From: a bacterium
GTDB taxonomy: Bacteria > Fidelibacterota > Marinisomatia > Marinisomatales > UBA1611
DNA: 35,849 nucleotides
Direction: 5' to 3'
NCBI GenBank assembly: GCA_018645565.1
Contig: JABGWJ010000166.1
Span: 1-35,849, forward strand
Position numbers and translations under genes: made by a program. This document shows positions 1-9,742 of this stretch, in pieces (positions within the stretch are counted from its first letter, which is position 1; each line of letters opens with the position of its first letter). The notes under the pieces are model-generated. The model searched no databases. It was not told the origin of the DNA and saw only the letters and a program-made list of their open reading frames with translations.

Positions 1-60
1 ACGCTTGGAAAGCGTGTTTACGTTTATAGCGTAACCAGGGTTCGAATCCCTGTCTCTCCA
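1..60 (+). tRNA. tRNA-Ser(GGA), 3' part only
   Basis: The window opens inside a tRNA. Bases 1-15 form the anticodon arm with a TTGGAAA loop, anticodon GGA at 7-9. A long type II variable arm follows (about 16-35), then the T arm with TTCGAAT loop at 41-47 flanked by CAGGG and CCCTG. The acceptor strand TCTCTCC and discriminator A end at 60. No CCA is encoded. The long variable arm and GGA anticodon indicate serine. The 5' acceptor and D arm lie outside the window. Confidence 0.9.
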
Positions 61-105
61 CTTAATACATAGAATTATAATAATTATTTAAAAAAAAGGA
101 AAAAA

Positions 106-2133
106 ATGATTACCGACAACCCTCTCTTAAAAGAAAATGAACAACCTTTTGATACCGTTCCTTTTAAAGATATTAAAACAAGTGACTTCATGTCTGCTAT
201 ACAATTTAGTCTTGAGGAAGCAGTGCAGAATATTGAGAAAATAACTGAAAACCCTAATCCTGCAGATTTTTCGAACACAATATTAGCTTTAGAAATGTCA
301 TCAGAAAAATTGAATAAAGTAAGCACAGTATATTTTCATCTTTTTGGATCAGAATCAGATAAGGACTTTCAAGCTCTAGCCAGTCAAATAAGCCCAATCT
401 TAGCAAAATACAATAATGATATCATGCTCGATGGAGAACTCTTTAAGAGGGTGAAGTCTGTCTTCGATCAAATGAGTCCAAGTATAAAAAAGCAAGATAA
501 AAAGCTTACGGAAGTATGGTATAAAGAGTTTATTCGAAACGGTGCAACTCTAGGAAAAGATGAAAAGGAAAAACTTCGAAAACTAGATGCTGAATTATCT
601 ACTTTAGCACCTCAGTTTCAAAATAATAATCTAAATGCGACAAATTCATATGAGTTATGGCTCCAAGAAGAGGATTTGGGTGGGCTTCCTGAAATAGCTA
701 TAAACGCTGCAAAGACTGAAGCTACTAATAAAGGAAAACCAAATGAGTGGTTGATAACCCTCCAGATGCCAAGCTTTCAACCTTTTATCACTTTTTCTGA
801 TAATAGAAAATTAAGAAAAGAAATTATGTCCGCGTTTAGCAGGAAGTGTAATGGGGATGATTTTGATAATACTTTGATAATTAAAAAAATTGTCAAGTTA
901 AAACATAAAAGAGCTCGTTTGTTGGGTTTTGATAATTTTGCTGATTATATCTTGGAAAAACGTATGGCTGAAAACCAAGATAATATCATGAACTTTTTAA
1001 ATGATTTGTATGAGTCTTGTTTTGAATTAGCCAAAACAGAACTTGAGGAAGTCAAAAAAATTGCTTTTGAACTTGATGGAATAAAAAATCTTCAAAAATG
1101 GGATTTTGCTTATTACAGTGAAAAATTAAAACAGAAACTATATGATTTCGATGATGATGTTCTAAGGCCGTATTTTAAATCTGAAAATGTGATAAATGGT
1201 GTTTTTGAAGTGGCTAAAAAATTGTATGGCTTAGATTTTAAACTTCTGGATAATGTTCAAACATACCATGAAGATGTAAATGTCTATGAAGTAATTTCAG
1301 ATAAAAAAGAGCATGTTGGCATACTTTATGAAGACTTGTTTCCTAGAGAAACAAAGCGTTCTGGAGCATGGATGAATGAACTAAGGTCTCAAGGGATGCA
1401 TAATGGAAAAATAGAAAGGCCACATGTAACATTTACATGTAATCTTACAAAACCAACAGCATCAAAACCGTCATTACTCACATACAGGGAAGTCGAAACT
1501 ATATTTCATGAATTTGGCCATTGTTTGCATGGTCTTCTTTCAAATTCCGATTATTCTTCAATTAGTGGCACATCTGTTTTCTGGGATTTTGTTGAACTCC
1601 CTTCTCAAATAATGGAAAACTGGGTTGCCGAAAAAGAAACACTACAGATTTTTGCGCACCATTATGAGACCGGTGAATTAATTCCAGACCATCTAATTGA
1701 GAAAATTAAAAGTTCTAAAAACTTCTTATCCGCAACCGCTTACTTAAGACAATTGTCTTTAGGATACCTTGATATGGCTTGGTACGGTCAGGATAACGAT
1801 GTTGATGATGTTGAGGATTTTGAAAATAAAGCAATAAGTAAAACTTCTTTACTCAGCCCAATTAAAGGAGCGTCTACTTCTTGTAGCTTCGGTCATATCT
1901 TTGCAGGAGGATACTCCGCAGGATATTATTCATACAAATGGGCTGAGGTGCTTGAAGCAGATGCATTTGAGAAATTTAAAGAAGAAGGGATTTTTAATCG
2001 TGAAACGGCAGAATCTTTTAGGGAAAATATTTTATCTAAAGGTAATCAAGATCATCCCATGATTTTATTTAAAGCATTTAGAGGTAGAGAGCCACTAACA
2101 GAGCCTCTTTTGAAAAGAGACGGTCTGAAATAG
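106..2133 (+). CDS. M3 family zinc oligopeptidase (oligopeptidase A / Dcp type)
   Basis: Thimet-type (M3) metallopeptidase, predicted to cleave short peptides in the cytoplasm. The 675-residue length matches the family (E. coli PrlC and Dcp are about 680). The zinc site is visible: HEFGH at residues 468-472, in the family context FHEFGHCLHG, with the third ligand Glu497 in VELPSQIMENW. The N-terminus (NPLL..., helical) is typical of the family and there is no signal peptide, arguing against a periplasmic enzyme. A purine-rich GGA lies just before the ATG. The gene follows tRNA-Ser with no obvious operon partner. Oligopeptidase A and dipeptidyl carboxypeptidase cannot be separated by eye, so no symbol is given. 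Confidence 0.93.
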   Translation: MITDNPLLKENEQPFDTVPFKDIKTSDFMSAIQFSLEEAVQNIEKITENPNPADFSNTILALEMSSEKLNKVSTVYFHLFGSESDKDFQALASQISPILAKYNNDIMLDGELFKRVKSVFDQMSPSIKKQDKKLTEVWYKEFIRNGATLGKDEKEKLRKLDAELSTLAPQFQNNNLNATNSYELWLQEEDLGGLPEIAINAAKTEATNKGKPNEWLITLQMPSFQPFITFSDNRKLRKEIMSAFSRKCNGDDFDNTLIIKKIVKLKHKRARLLGFDNFADYILEKRMAENQDNIMNFLNDLYESCFELAKTELEEVKKIAFELDGIKNLQKWDFAYYSEKLKQKLYDFDDDVLRPYFKSENVINGVFEVAKKLYGLDFKLLDNVQTYHEDVNVYEVISDKKEHVGILYEDLFPRETKRSGAWMNELRSQGMHNGKIERPHVTFTCNLTKPTASKPSLLTYREVETIFHEFGHCLHGLLSNSDYSSISGTSVFWDFVELPSQIMENWVAEKETLQIFAHHYETGELIPDHLIEKIKSSKNFLSATAYLRQLSLGYLDMAWYGQDNDVDDVEDFENKAISKTSLLSPIKGASTSCSFGHIFAGGYSAGYYSYKWAEVLEADAFEKFKEEGIFNRETAESFRENILSKGNQDHPMILFKAFRGREPLTEPLLKRDGLK

Positions 2134-2210
2134 CATTGTATTTTCCATATGTTTTATTTCTATTACTTTTAATTACTAACTAGTTCTTTAACTTGTGCTG
2201 AGTTTAAACA

Positions 2211-2351
2211 ATGAGTGGTAAAAAGTTCATTATCATCTTATTAAGTAGTCTATTTTTATTCGGATTTGGCCTGTACCTCTATATGTATTATACTGGCTGG
2301 TTTGACATTTTTTTGGAGTCTGGATTTAAGGGGCTTTATGGAGAAAAATAA
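2211..2351 (+). CDS. Small single-span membrane protein (46 aa), hypothetical
   Basis: A 46-codon ATG-to-TAA frame sits between the M3 peptidase and tRNA-Ser(TGA). It begins MSGKKF, then a strongly hydrophobic stretch of about 20 residues (roughly 6-26), then an aromatic-rich tail with several Gly residues ending GLYGEK. The basic start, single membrane span and compact reading frame look like a real small membrane protein. No strong Shine-Dalgarno sequence precedes the ATG and I recognise no family. A chance hydrophobic frame in AT-rich DNA is possible. Confidence 0.5.
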   Translation: MSGKKFIIILLSSLFLFGFGLYLYMYYTGWFDIFLESGFKGLYGEK

Positions 2352-2494
2352 TACTTTATCCTATTTGGGTAGTTTTTAAAATGATTTAATTAATATTATA
2401 TCAAATTTGAGCTGGTAAAAATTTTATTAATTAATAAGTACTGATAAGAATAAATAATTAAGTTTATCTATAATAAAACTGAAATATTTGATTA

Positions 2495-2583
2495 GGAGGG
2501 GTGGCAGAGCCTGGCTGAATGCACTGGTCTTGAAAACCAGCGAGGGTTTATACCCTCCGGGGGTTCGAATCCCTCCCCCTCCA
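2495..2583 (+). tRNA. tRNA-Ser(TGA)
   Basis: Complete 89-nt type II tRNA. The acceptor GGAGGGG (2495-2501) pairs with CCCCTCC (2576-2582), discriminator A at 2583. The anticodon loop CTTGAAA puts anticodon TGA at 2531-2533. The long variable arm lies at about 2541-2558, and the T arm carries TTCGAAT at 2564-2570. CCA is not encoded. It reads UCN serine codons. Confidence 0.96.
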
Positions 2584-2643
2584 CAATCTTTATTTTTTGT
2601 GTGCTATGTCCTATTTTTTTTTAAATTATAATTTTTAAATCCT

Positions 2644-4047
2644 ATGAACCCTGTCGTTAGGTTTGCGCCAAGTCCGACCGGAAAGCTTCACATTGGTGGA
2701 GTTCGCACCGCTCTTTTTAACTATTTATTTGCTAAACGACATGACGGCAAATTTTTAGTCCGAATTGAAGACACCGATAAGGAAAGATCCAAAGCAGAAT
2801 ATACTGCACAAATATTAGAATCATTAAAATGGCTTGGATTAGACTATGATGAAGAGCCAATTGCTCAATCATCGGGAGGAAAAAGATACAATGAGGTTAT
2901 CGAATCCCTCCTAAAAAGTGGTAAAGCATATAGGTGCTTTGCTACTAATGACGAGCTGCAAGCATTAAGAGATAATGATAAAATATTTCTTTACCCTGGC
3001 ATTTGGAGAGATAGAAAAAAGGAGGATATTGATAAGAAGCTCAAAGATAATGTACCATTTACTATTAGACTTCGTGTTCCAGAAGAAGGTGTAGTTAGCT
3101 TCAAAGATGAGGTATATGGAACCATTACAACTAAGATATCTGAATTAGATGATTTTATTATAACCAGGTCAGATGGGAGTCCAACATATAATTTAACGGT
3201 AGTCGTAGACGACAATGATATGAATATTAGTCATGTAATTAGAGGTGAGGATCATATCTCGAACACACCCAAACAAATATTAATTTATAATGCACTAGGA
3301 TGGGATTTACCTGTATTTGGACATTTGCCAATGATTCTTGGTTCTGATGGTAAACGTTTAAGCAAACGGCATGGTGCAGTAGGAACTCAAACATTTAAAG
3401 ATATGGGCTATTTACCTGAATCATTAATTAATTATCTAGCTCTATTAGGATGGAATCCTGGTAACAATGATGAAATTTTTGATATTAACTATTTGATAAA
3501 TAATTTTTCAATTCAAAACGTAAATAAAAAATCTGCAATATTTGATATGACAAAACTTGATTGGGTAAGTTCTCAGAAAATTCTGGCCAAAAAGTCTTCA
3601 GAGCTTTTAGAGCTAATAAATGATTTTGATTCATCTTGGTCTTCTGAAAATCGCAATAATGATTTTTTAGTTAAGGTTATTGAAATAATCAAAGATAGAT
3701 TAAAAACGTTATCAGATGTCAAAGATCATTCTTATTTTTTTAAAGACCCAACTGGATTTGACGAAGATGCATTAAAAAAATGTTGGAAGGAGCCTACCAG
3801 TGGTATCATAGGTCAATTCCTTTCAAAATTAAAAAAACTTGATGGATGGAATGTTAAAATAATTGATGACTTGATTCGTCAATGCGTTGAAGAGTTATCG
3901 ATTGGAATGGGGAAGCTCATGCAACCTTTAAGGCTAGCACTTGCGGGTGCTCTAGTCGGGCCTTCAATGCCAGACCTTATGGATGTTTTAGGAAAAGAAG
4001 TATGCATCAAAAGATTAGAAAACATTTTGGAGCTTAAACAATTATGA
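2644..4047 (+). CDS. gltX: Glutamyl-tRNA synthetase
   Basis: Class I synthetase charging tRNA-Glu. The HIGH-type motif is HIGG at residues 16-19, within the family pattern [19 protein letters not shown]. The KMSKS-type loop reads KRLSKR at 237-242, in [10 protein letters not shown]. Length 467 is normal for bacterial GltX. The downstream glnS start overlaps the stop in an ATGA arrangement, so the two genes are probably translationally coupled. Because glnS is present, this enzyme need not mischarge tRNA-Gln; discriminating specificity is inferred, not seen. The start at 2644 is the only ATG giving an intact Rossmann-fold N-terminus. Confidence 0.97.
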   Translation: MNPVVRFAPSPTGKLHIGGVRTALFNYLFAKRHDGKFLVRIEDTDKERSKAEYTAQILESLKWLGLDYDEEPIAQSSGGKRYNEVIESLLKSGKAYRCFATNDELQALRDNDKIFLYPGIWRDRKKEDIDKKLKDNVPFTIRLRVPEEGVVSFKDEVYGTITTKISELDDFIITRSDGSPTYNLTVVVDDNDMNISHVIRGEDHISNTPKQILIYNALGWDLPVFGHLPMILGSDGKRLSKRHGAVGTQTFKDMGYLPESLINYLALLGWNPGNNDEIFDINYLINNFSIQNVNKKSAIFDMTKLDWVSSQKILAKKSSELLELINDFDSSWSSENRNNDFLVKVIEIIKDRLKTLSDVKDHSYFFKDPTGFDEDALKKCWKEPTSGIIGQFLSKLKKLDGWNVKIIDDLIRQCVEELSIGMGKLMQPLRLALAGALVGPSMPDLMDVLGKEVCIKRLENILELKQL

Positions 4048-5714
4048 CCCAAGATAAATTTATTCAAGACAATTTTATTACAAAAATTATTGATGATGAC
4101 AATGATTCTGGCAAATGGGGAAATAGAGTGCATACTAGGTTTCCTCCTGAACCCAATGGTTATTTGCATATAGGGCATGCTAAATCAATTTGTTTGAATT
4201 TTGGTCTTGCAAAAAAATATAAGGGTAAATGTAACCTTCGATTTGATGATACCAACCCATTAAAAGAGGATTCTGAATATGTAAACTCAATTATCGAAGA
4301 TGTCAAATGGCTAGGTTTTCAATGGGAAAAAGAGCCGTTATATGCGTCAGACTATTTTGAAAAAATGTATAATTATGCATTGATTTTAATTGAGCAGGGT
4401 AATGCATTTGTATGTGACCTTAGCTTCGAAGAGGTTAAAGACCAGAGAGGCACTTTAACTAAGCCCGGCTCAGAAAGTCCTTTCCGGGAAAGGTCAATTA
4501 AAGAAAATATAGAGTTATTCCAAAAAATGAAAGAAGGTGAATTTAAGGATGGCGAAAAAACACTTCGCGCAAAGATAGATATGCGTCATTCAAACTTGAA
4601 TATGAGAGATCCAGTTATGTACCGTATACTGCATTCAAGTCATCATAGGACTGGTAATAATTGGAGTATATATCCTATGTATGACTGGGCACATGGATTA
4701 GAGGATTCAATTGAGAATATAACGCATTCTGTTTGTACATTAGAATTCGAAGATCATCGCCCTCTTTATGATTGGTATTTAGATCGTTTAAGTGTTTATC
4801 ACCCTCGACAAATTGAGTTTGCAAGGTTAAACTTAAACTTTACAATAATGAGCAAACGAAAATTAAAGAGGCTTGTTGATGAGGGGCATGTAGATGGTTG
4901 GAGTGATCCTAGAATGCCTACGGTTTCGGGTTTAAGAAGAAGAGGATATACACCAGAATCAATCAAAAATTTTTCTGATGAAATTGGAGTAACAAAAAGA
5001 GATGCAATTGTCGATGTTGCTAAATTAGAAAATGCTCTTCGAGATGATCTTAATAAGAAAGCACCGCGAGTAATGGGGGTATTAGATCCTATAAAAATTA
5101 TTATCACAAATTACCCAAATGATAAAGTTGAATATCTAGATGCAAAAAATAATCCTGAAGATGAAAGCGCAGGTAAACGAAAAATTGCATTTTCAAAAGA
5201 AATATTTATTGATAGAAATGATTTTATGGAAGATCCTCCTAAAAAGTTTTTTAGACTGAGTGTTGGTAAAGAAGTAAGATTGAAATTTGCCTACTATATT
5301 ACTTGCAATGATTTGTTAAAAGATAGCGATGGAAATATAGTCGAATTACATTGTACATATGATCCGGAAACAAAAGGTGGAATGTCTCAGGATGGTAGAA
5401 AAGTGAGAGGAACCTTGCATTGGGTGAGTGCAAGTAAATTTATTGAAGCAGACATTCGGTTATATGATAGATTATTTATGGATGAAAATCCTGAAGTCGG
5501 AGGAGAATTTGTTAAAAATTTAAATGCTGAAAGCCTTAAAACGATTAAAAATGCAAAGCTTGAAATGTCTCTTGATTCTGCTGATAGTAATTGTATTTAT
5601 CAGTTTGAAAGAACTGGTTATTTTATCTTAGACAGTAAAGATTCAAAAAAAGAAAATTTAATTTTCAATCGTGCCGTTTCGCTTCGTGATTCTTGGGCAA
5701 GGATAAATCGTTGA
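4044..5714 (+). CDS. glnS: Glutaminyl-tRNA synthetase
   Basis: Class I synthetase that directly charges tRNA-Gln. HIGH motif: HIGH at residues 42-45 in the GlnRS-typical [19 protein letters not shown]-type motif: MSKRK from residue 269, followed by the GlnRS-type stretch [18 protein letters not shown]. The C-terminal half has the beta-barrel anticodon-binding domains, and the 556-residue length matches the E. coli enzyme (about 554). It overlaps gltX by 4 nt. The stop is TGA, useful local evidence that TGA is read as stop in this genome. GlnRS is of eukaryotic origin in bacteria and patchily distributed, so it is informative about lineage. Confidence 0.97.
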   Translation: MTQDKFIQDNFITKIIDDDNDSGKWGNRVHTRFPPEPNGYLHIGHAKSICLNFGLAKKYKGKCNLRFDDTNPLKEDSEYVNSIIEDVKWLGFQWEKEPLYASDYFEKMYNYALILIEQGNAFVCDLSFEEVKDQRGTLTKPGSESPFRERSIKENIELFQKMKEGEFKDGEKTLRAKIDMRHSNLNMRDPVMYRILHSSHHRTGNNWSIYPMYDWAHGLEDSIENITHSVCTLEFEDHRPLYDWYLDRLSVYHPRQIEFARLNLNFTIMSKRKLKRLVDEGHVDGWSDPRMPTVSGLRRRGYTPESIKNFSDEIGVTKRDAIVDVAKLENALRDDLNKKAPRVMGVLDPIKIIITNYPNDKVEYLDAKNNPEDESAGKRKIAFSKEIFIDRNDFMEDPPKKFFRLSVGKEVRLKFAYYITCNDLLKDSDGNIVELHCTYDPETKGGMSQDGRKVRGTLHWVSASKFIEADIRLYDRLFMDENPEVGGEFVKNLNAESLKTIKNAKLEMSLDSADSNCIYQFERTGYFILDSKDSKKENLIFNRAVSLRDSWARINR

Positions 5715-5727
5715 ATCAATATATACG

Positions 5728-5757
5728 TTGATACTCTTGTACAAACAATACTATATT
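5728..5757 (+). promoter_or_regulatory. Candidate sigma70-type promoter for the envelope cluster
   Basis: TTGATA at 5728-5733 and TATATT at 5752-5757 are separated by 18 nt, 18 nt upstream of the ATG at 5776. Both hexamers resemble the -35 and -10 consensus. The implied leader would be very short. AT-rich DNA yields such matches by chance, so this is tentative. Confidence 0.3.
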
Positions 5758-5775
5758 GGTAGAACAAACAAATAA

Positions 5776-7086
5776 ATGAGGATGCGGAAAACTCTTACAA
5801 TATTACTTTTTTTAGCTACGCTTGCTGCTAGGCAGCCTATAGTGTATTTCTACGTAATACCTTTTGATAATCTAAAAGATGATCCAACTATTGAATGGAT
5901 TGCATCAGGTTTATCTGATATGGTTAGTAATAAATTCAAAAATGAACCAGGATTATTGATTCAAAATAAACAAGATCTTGAAATTATAATGAACGATAGA
6001 TCACTTATGCTTAAACAACCTATATCCTCAAGAAATCTTCTACTTCTAGGGAAATATTCGAGGCAATTAGAAAAAATAAATGTATCCGTTCAATTAATTG
6101 ACCTAGCAACTTGGGATCAAATAGAGTCAAAGGATATTTCTGCCGAATACAGTGATATAAGTAAAATGAAAAATGAGGTTAGTGATAACATCCGTTCGAT
6201 GATAACTTCATATCTTCCAAATAAGAAACATAGTGTTGGGGTAGTGTTACCAAAATTTATTGATCCTAAACCTGCTATGACTCGTGATCCAGTAACAGTT
6301 AAATCTGAAATGGTAACAAAAAACCTGAGTCGGGAATTTAAAAAACTTGAAGAGTCTATGGATGTTCTTTTAGGTCTAAAAGAAAATCAAAACTTAACAT
6401 CTAAAAATGATGTAACCCTTTTTGATAACGGTGGTGAGTGGACAATGGATTTTTCTGCAAATCAGTTAGTAGAGGAAGATCCTGACCTAAAACCAAACAC
6501 TGAATTGCTTAAAGATGTTTTAAATAAATTGATAGATAACCCTTATGATGTTGAAATGAAAAAACCCAGCTTTATTTATCATAAAGATGATGACAGTTAT
6601 ATCACTGTTCAATTTCATGTTACATATTCTCTCAAAGATGAAATAATTAAGGAGATGTTAAACACTCTTCCGTATACAGGGATTGAGCAGAATGGAAGTC
6701 TCACAATTTTTTATTTTAGCAAAGAATCATTTAATCTTTCTGATGAGCTAACAAATCGTATCATTTCAGGCAGTCACCGTACCGTTCCTGTAATCAGATT
6801 TTTCAACAAAGAAGGTACTCCCATTGTAATAGTCGCTGATACTCCTGAAGAGCAATGGCACTCTAAAAAGAGCAATAAAGTATTATACCTCCCGGAGAAC
6901 CAGTTTACACCAATGATTCAATTTACAGTTGGCGGATGGTCTTTACAGGTTGCTATGGAGACAGTAAATATTCATGCAAAATATGAATTTATTCTTCCGA
7001 TGTCAGATGTTGAAAATCTAAGCAATGTTAGTTTGAAGTTTATAAATGAAAATGAATTAAAAAATTTCTTGGAGCCTGTGCTTTAG
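5776..7086 (+). CDS. Exported TolB-like / LpoB-CsgG-fold N-terminal domain protein
   Basis: 436-residue protein with an N-terminal hydrophobic segment (about 5-18) that looks like a signal peptide. Residues about 22-150 (VIPFDNL, then WIASGLSDMVSNKF, then ISSRNLLLLGKY and VSVQLIDLAT) have the pattern of the TolB-like domain that precedes many envelope proteins: find the family level of a factor, sum its variants, bind in the periplasm. Residues about 180-240 are charged and probably linker. The rest is beta-rich and unrecognised. It is followed after 3 nt by the TlpA-like gene, so the two are probably co-transcribed. A role in envelope assembly or sensing is inference only. Confidence 0.6.
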   Translation: MRMRKTLTILLFLATLAARQPIVYFYVIPFDNLKDDPTIEWIASGLSDMVSNKFKNEPGLLIQNKQDLEIIMNDRSLMLKQPISSRNLLLLGKYSRQLEKINVSVQLIDLATWDQIESKDISAEYSDISKMKNEVSDNIRSMITSYLPNKKHSVGVVLPKFIDPKPAMTRDPVTVKSEMVTKNLSREFKKLEESMDVLLGLKENQNLTSKNDVTLFDNGGEWTMDFSANQLVEEDPDLKPNTELLKDVLNKLIDNPYDVEMKKPSFIYHKDDDSYITVQFHVTYSLKDEIIKEMLNTLPYTGIEQNGSLTIFYFSKESFNLSDELTNRIISGSHRTVPVIRFFNKEGTPIVIVADTPEEQWHSKKSNKVLYLPENQFTPMIQFTVGGWSLQVAMETVNIHAKYEFILPMSDVENLSNVSLKFINENELKNFLEPVL

Positions 7087-7089
7087 AAT

Positions 7090-7605
7090 ATGAGAAATAT
7101 AAAATTAATAATTCTTATTTTATCTTTTAACATGATATCTATTTATAGCCAAGATAATGTATCGCTTGGTAAAATCCCAAACATTGATCTAAAATTATTA
7201 AATGGGAAAAAAACTACATTATATAAGCTTTTAAAGACTGGTCCTGTTTTGCTTGATTTTTGGGCGACTTGGTGTAAACCTTGTAAGCAAGTAATGAAGC
7301 ATCTAAACAAATATCATAATGATTACAAAAACCAAGGTCTAACAGTAGTAATGATTAACCAAGACACACCTAGAAGTTTAGGTAAAGTCAAAGCATATAT
7401 AAATAGTAAGGGTTACGATTTTTTAGTAAGCATAGACCCTAATCAGCAAATCTCAAAAAAGCTAAATGGCCAAATAATGCCAAATCTGATTCTTGTTAAT
7501 GAAGATGCAACAGTGAAATGGCGACATCAAGGTTATATGCCTGGAGAAGAATTAGAAATTAAAGAACAGATTGAAAGTCTTCTATTGTCCCTAAAAAAGG
7601 ATTAA
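7090..7605 (+). CDS. TlpA/ResA-like exported thioredoxin-fold protein
   Basis: Thiol-disulfide oxidoreductase predicted to act outside the cytoplasm. A signal peptide covers residues 1-20 (…SIYSQD). The redoxin domain has the active site W-C62-K-P-C65, the preceding LLDFWATW strand, and the cis-proline Pro131 in GQIMPNLILV. Length 171 is normal for TlpA/ResA. It lies 3 nt after the TolB-like gene and 39 nt before the barrel gene. It is the ordinary Cys counterpart of the Sec-containing protein encoded about 2 kb downstream, which makes a useful comparison. Confidence 0.9.
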   Translation: MRNIKLIILILSFNMISIYSQDNVSLGKIPNIDLKLLNGKKTTLYKLLKTGPVLLDFWATWCKPCKQVMKHLNKYHNDYKNQGLTVVMINQDTPRSLGKVKAYINSKGYDFLVSIDPNQQISKKLNGQIMPNLILVNEDATVKWRHQGYMPGEELEIKEQIESLLLSLKKD

Positions 7606-7644
7606 TTATTCCAACAAAATTTTTATTTTTATCATCATACAACA

Positions 7645-9630
7645 ATGTACAAAAAATTTTTATTAGCGGTTTTCCCTTTTCTTATTCAATCTGAAAAAGA
7701 CGCCTTCTCAGTTTTTGATTTAGATTTTTGGAATTATAATGCGGGTATCGTCATGAATTTCGGTGATAGCTATGATGACTTTACCTATATGGAAAACCGT
7801 ATGGATCTTAATTTTTTTAAAAACAATTTCTCAGCATGGTTGCAATATGAATATTCAGATCCTCCAGAATTGGGATTTTCGATTAAAGATTTAAGAAAAT
7901 ACCGAATTGAGTATAGTTCTGGTCCATGGTCAATAAAATATGGTGATATTTATGAGGTATGGGGAAGGGGTTTAGTACTTGCTCAATTAGATGATCAGGG
8001 TATTGATTTTGATAATAGTTCTAGAGGCTATCTGATTAATTATCAATCTGACAATATTAGTGTGACTCAAATGAGCGGTGAGACTGTGAATGCTCAACTC
8101 GGTGCTGATCTGAGGCACCCTGAGTTTGAGTTTACCCACAATATTGATGCCACGAACATTAATTTTGAGGCTTACCCTTTTAGTTATGGTTTGTCTTTTT
8201 TACAGTCAAATGAACTTCATCAATTGAAGCCTCTTGGCGTGATGGATACTGTGGATATTAATCATAGATTGCATGGGGCATATATATCTTGGTTCGGGTC
8301 TAATATGGATATTTTTATAGAATACATGGACAAACAATCAAAAAGTAGAACCTTCCAAACTAATTTTTCAGGGCAGGAGATAGAATCACTTACGCCATTA
8401 AAAAGAGGTTCAGCTGCTTATTTTAATTCAAATTATTATTTAGGGAACTGGTCTTTGTTCTTTGAATACAAGCGGTATAGTTTTGATAGACTTAATCCTG
8501 TTGATACCGATTATATTATAAATAATTATGGTAATAGAATTGATTATCAGGTTATGCCAATTCTATATCGCGAACAAAATCATAGTTTTTTGGGTAGAGC
8601 TGCTCATCAAACTAACGCAAATGATGAGCGCGGTTATCAAGTCGAACTATCTGGTGGTTTGTCGAACGGTTTTCAAGTTGTGACACAATTTTCTCATTTA
8701 AGTAGAAACGATACTTGGGAATCTATAAGTCCGATTGAATGGAATAGAAAAAACATATCTGGTCTCTTGCCGACAACTAATTTTAGTGCATTACCCTACT
8801 TAGAGTTTTATGCTGAACTAAATGGTTATCTTTTAAATAATAGACTGCAGTTTAAAACAGCAATCGGAACAAATGAGGAAGTCACTAAAGTAAATAGGTT
8901 TTTCAAAGGTCTCTCTAACACTATTTCAGAAAATTGGACGTATACTGATTCAATTTGGTACGGAGAAGATTGGTTTTATTTAGACTCTCAAATAGTTAGC
9001 ATGGATACTTCAATAAATCAGATAGAAACTATGCTTTATCAAAAGTCTAAATCATTTACAATTCCCATTGATTTAACACTTTCACTGAAAAATGGTTATT
9101 CAGTAGGGCTTGGTCTTGCATATCAAGAAAGATATAAAAACAATGTAAAAAAAGGAAATGCTGGTGGGTTCTATAATTATGCCGACTCTACATGGATATT
9201 AAATGATGAGACTAATCCTAATCACTCCAGCAATGAAACTACTAGTAATTACCCAAACGAAACACCTTTTCAAATTAATAGGATGTTTTCATTATCGATT
9301 GGTAAAGCTTCAAAGTGGGCACTTACTCTAAACTATGATTGGACAAATGTTCAAGAAATTATTACTATTGACCCAAAGTATAATCCTCTTGAAGCGTTTA
9401 TATATGGAGACGTAAAATATTTCAAAGGACAGAGAAATGATAATAATCCGCCACCATTTACTAAGAATAAATGGGTGTCTTTAGAATTTTCATATAATCT
9501 TTCATCAACTCAGCGGATTTCATTTCTTTATGGGTCTATTCAAGGTGGCTTGGTTTGTAGTAACGGAATTTGTAGAATATTACAACCATTTAACGATGGG
9601 CTAAAACTTTCCTACAGTGCCATATTTTAA
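7645..9630 (+). CDS. Outer-membrane beta-barrel protein, DUF6029-like
   Basis: 661 residues with an N-terminal signal-like segment, then alternating aromatic and polar strands throughout, as in an outer-membrane barrel. The region around residues 88-125 (KYGDIYEVWGRGLVLAQLDD) resembles the GDxYExxGxGL signature I associate with the DUF6029 family of Bacteroidota-type barrels. The C-terminus ends with an amphipathic strand and a final Phe (LSYSAIF), a typical barrel-insertion signal. It follows the TlpA-like gene with short spacing on the same strand. The transported or bound substrate is unknown. Barrel nature is fairly secure; the family name is less so. Confidence 0.7.
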   Translation: MYKKFLLAVFPFLIQSEKDAFSVFDLDFWNYNAGIVMNFGDSYDDFTYMENRMDLNFFKNNFSAWLQYEYSDPPELGFSIKDLRKYRIEYSSGPWSIKYGDIYEVWGRGLVLAQLDDQGIDFDNSSRGYLINYQSDNISVTQMSGETVNAQLGADLRHPEFEFTHNIDATNINFEAYPFSYGLSFLQSNELHQLKPLGVMDTVDINHRLHGAYISWFGSNMDIFIEYMDKQSKSRTFQTNFSGQEIESLTPLKRGSAAYFNSNYYLGNWSLFFEYKRYSFDRLNPVDTDYIINNYGNRIDYQVMPILYREQNHSFLGRAAHQTNANDERGYQVELSGGLSNGFQVVTQFSHLSRNDTWESISPIEWNRKNISGLLPTTNFSALPYLEFYAELNGYLLNNRLQFKTAIGTNEEVTKVNRFFKGLSNTISENWTYTDSIWYGEDWFYLDSQIVSMDTSINQIETMLYQKSKSFTIPIDLTLSLKNGYSVGLGLAYQERYKNNVKKGNAGGFYNYADSTWILNDETNPNHSSNETTSNYPNETPFQINRMFSLSIGKASKWALTLNYDWTNVQEIITIDPKYNPLEAFIYGDVKYFKGQRNDNNPPPFTKNKWVSLEFSYNLSSTQRISFLYGSIQGGLVCSNGICRILQPFNDGLKLSYSAIF

Positions 9631-9742
9631 ATTGAAACCGTATTCAAATAATTAAAATTTTAATTTTTCATGACATTGAACTATAAATATATAATCTTAT
9701 TAAGTATTTAACTTTTATTCATAATTAAAGCTAAATTTCAAT

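Noticed and set aside
1-60. tRNA-Sec, considered because of the long variable arm and the nearby selenoprotein
   Set aside because: The anticodon is GGA, not TCA, and the visible arms fit an ordinary tRNA-Ser.
5715-5733. ATCAA...TTGAT inverted repeat after glnS as a terminator
   Set aside because: The stem is only 5 bp with weak pairs and has no following T run. It overlaps the candidate promoter instead.
9676-9695. TTGAAC and TATAAT upstream of the selenoprotein gene as a promoter
   Set aside because: The spacer is only 8 nt, far short of the 16-18 nt needed. The TATAAT alone is expected by chance in such AT-rich DNA.
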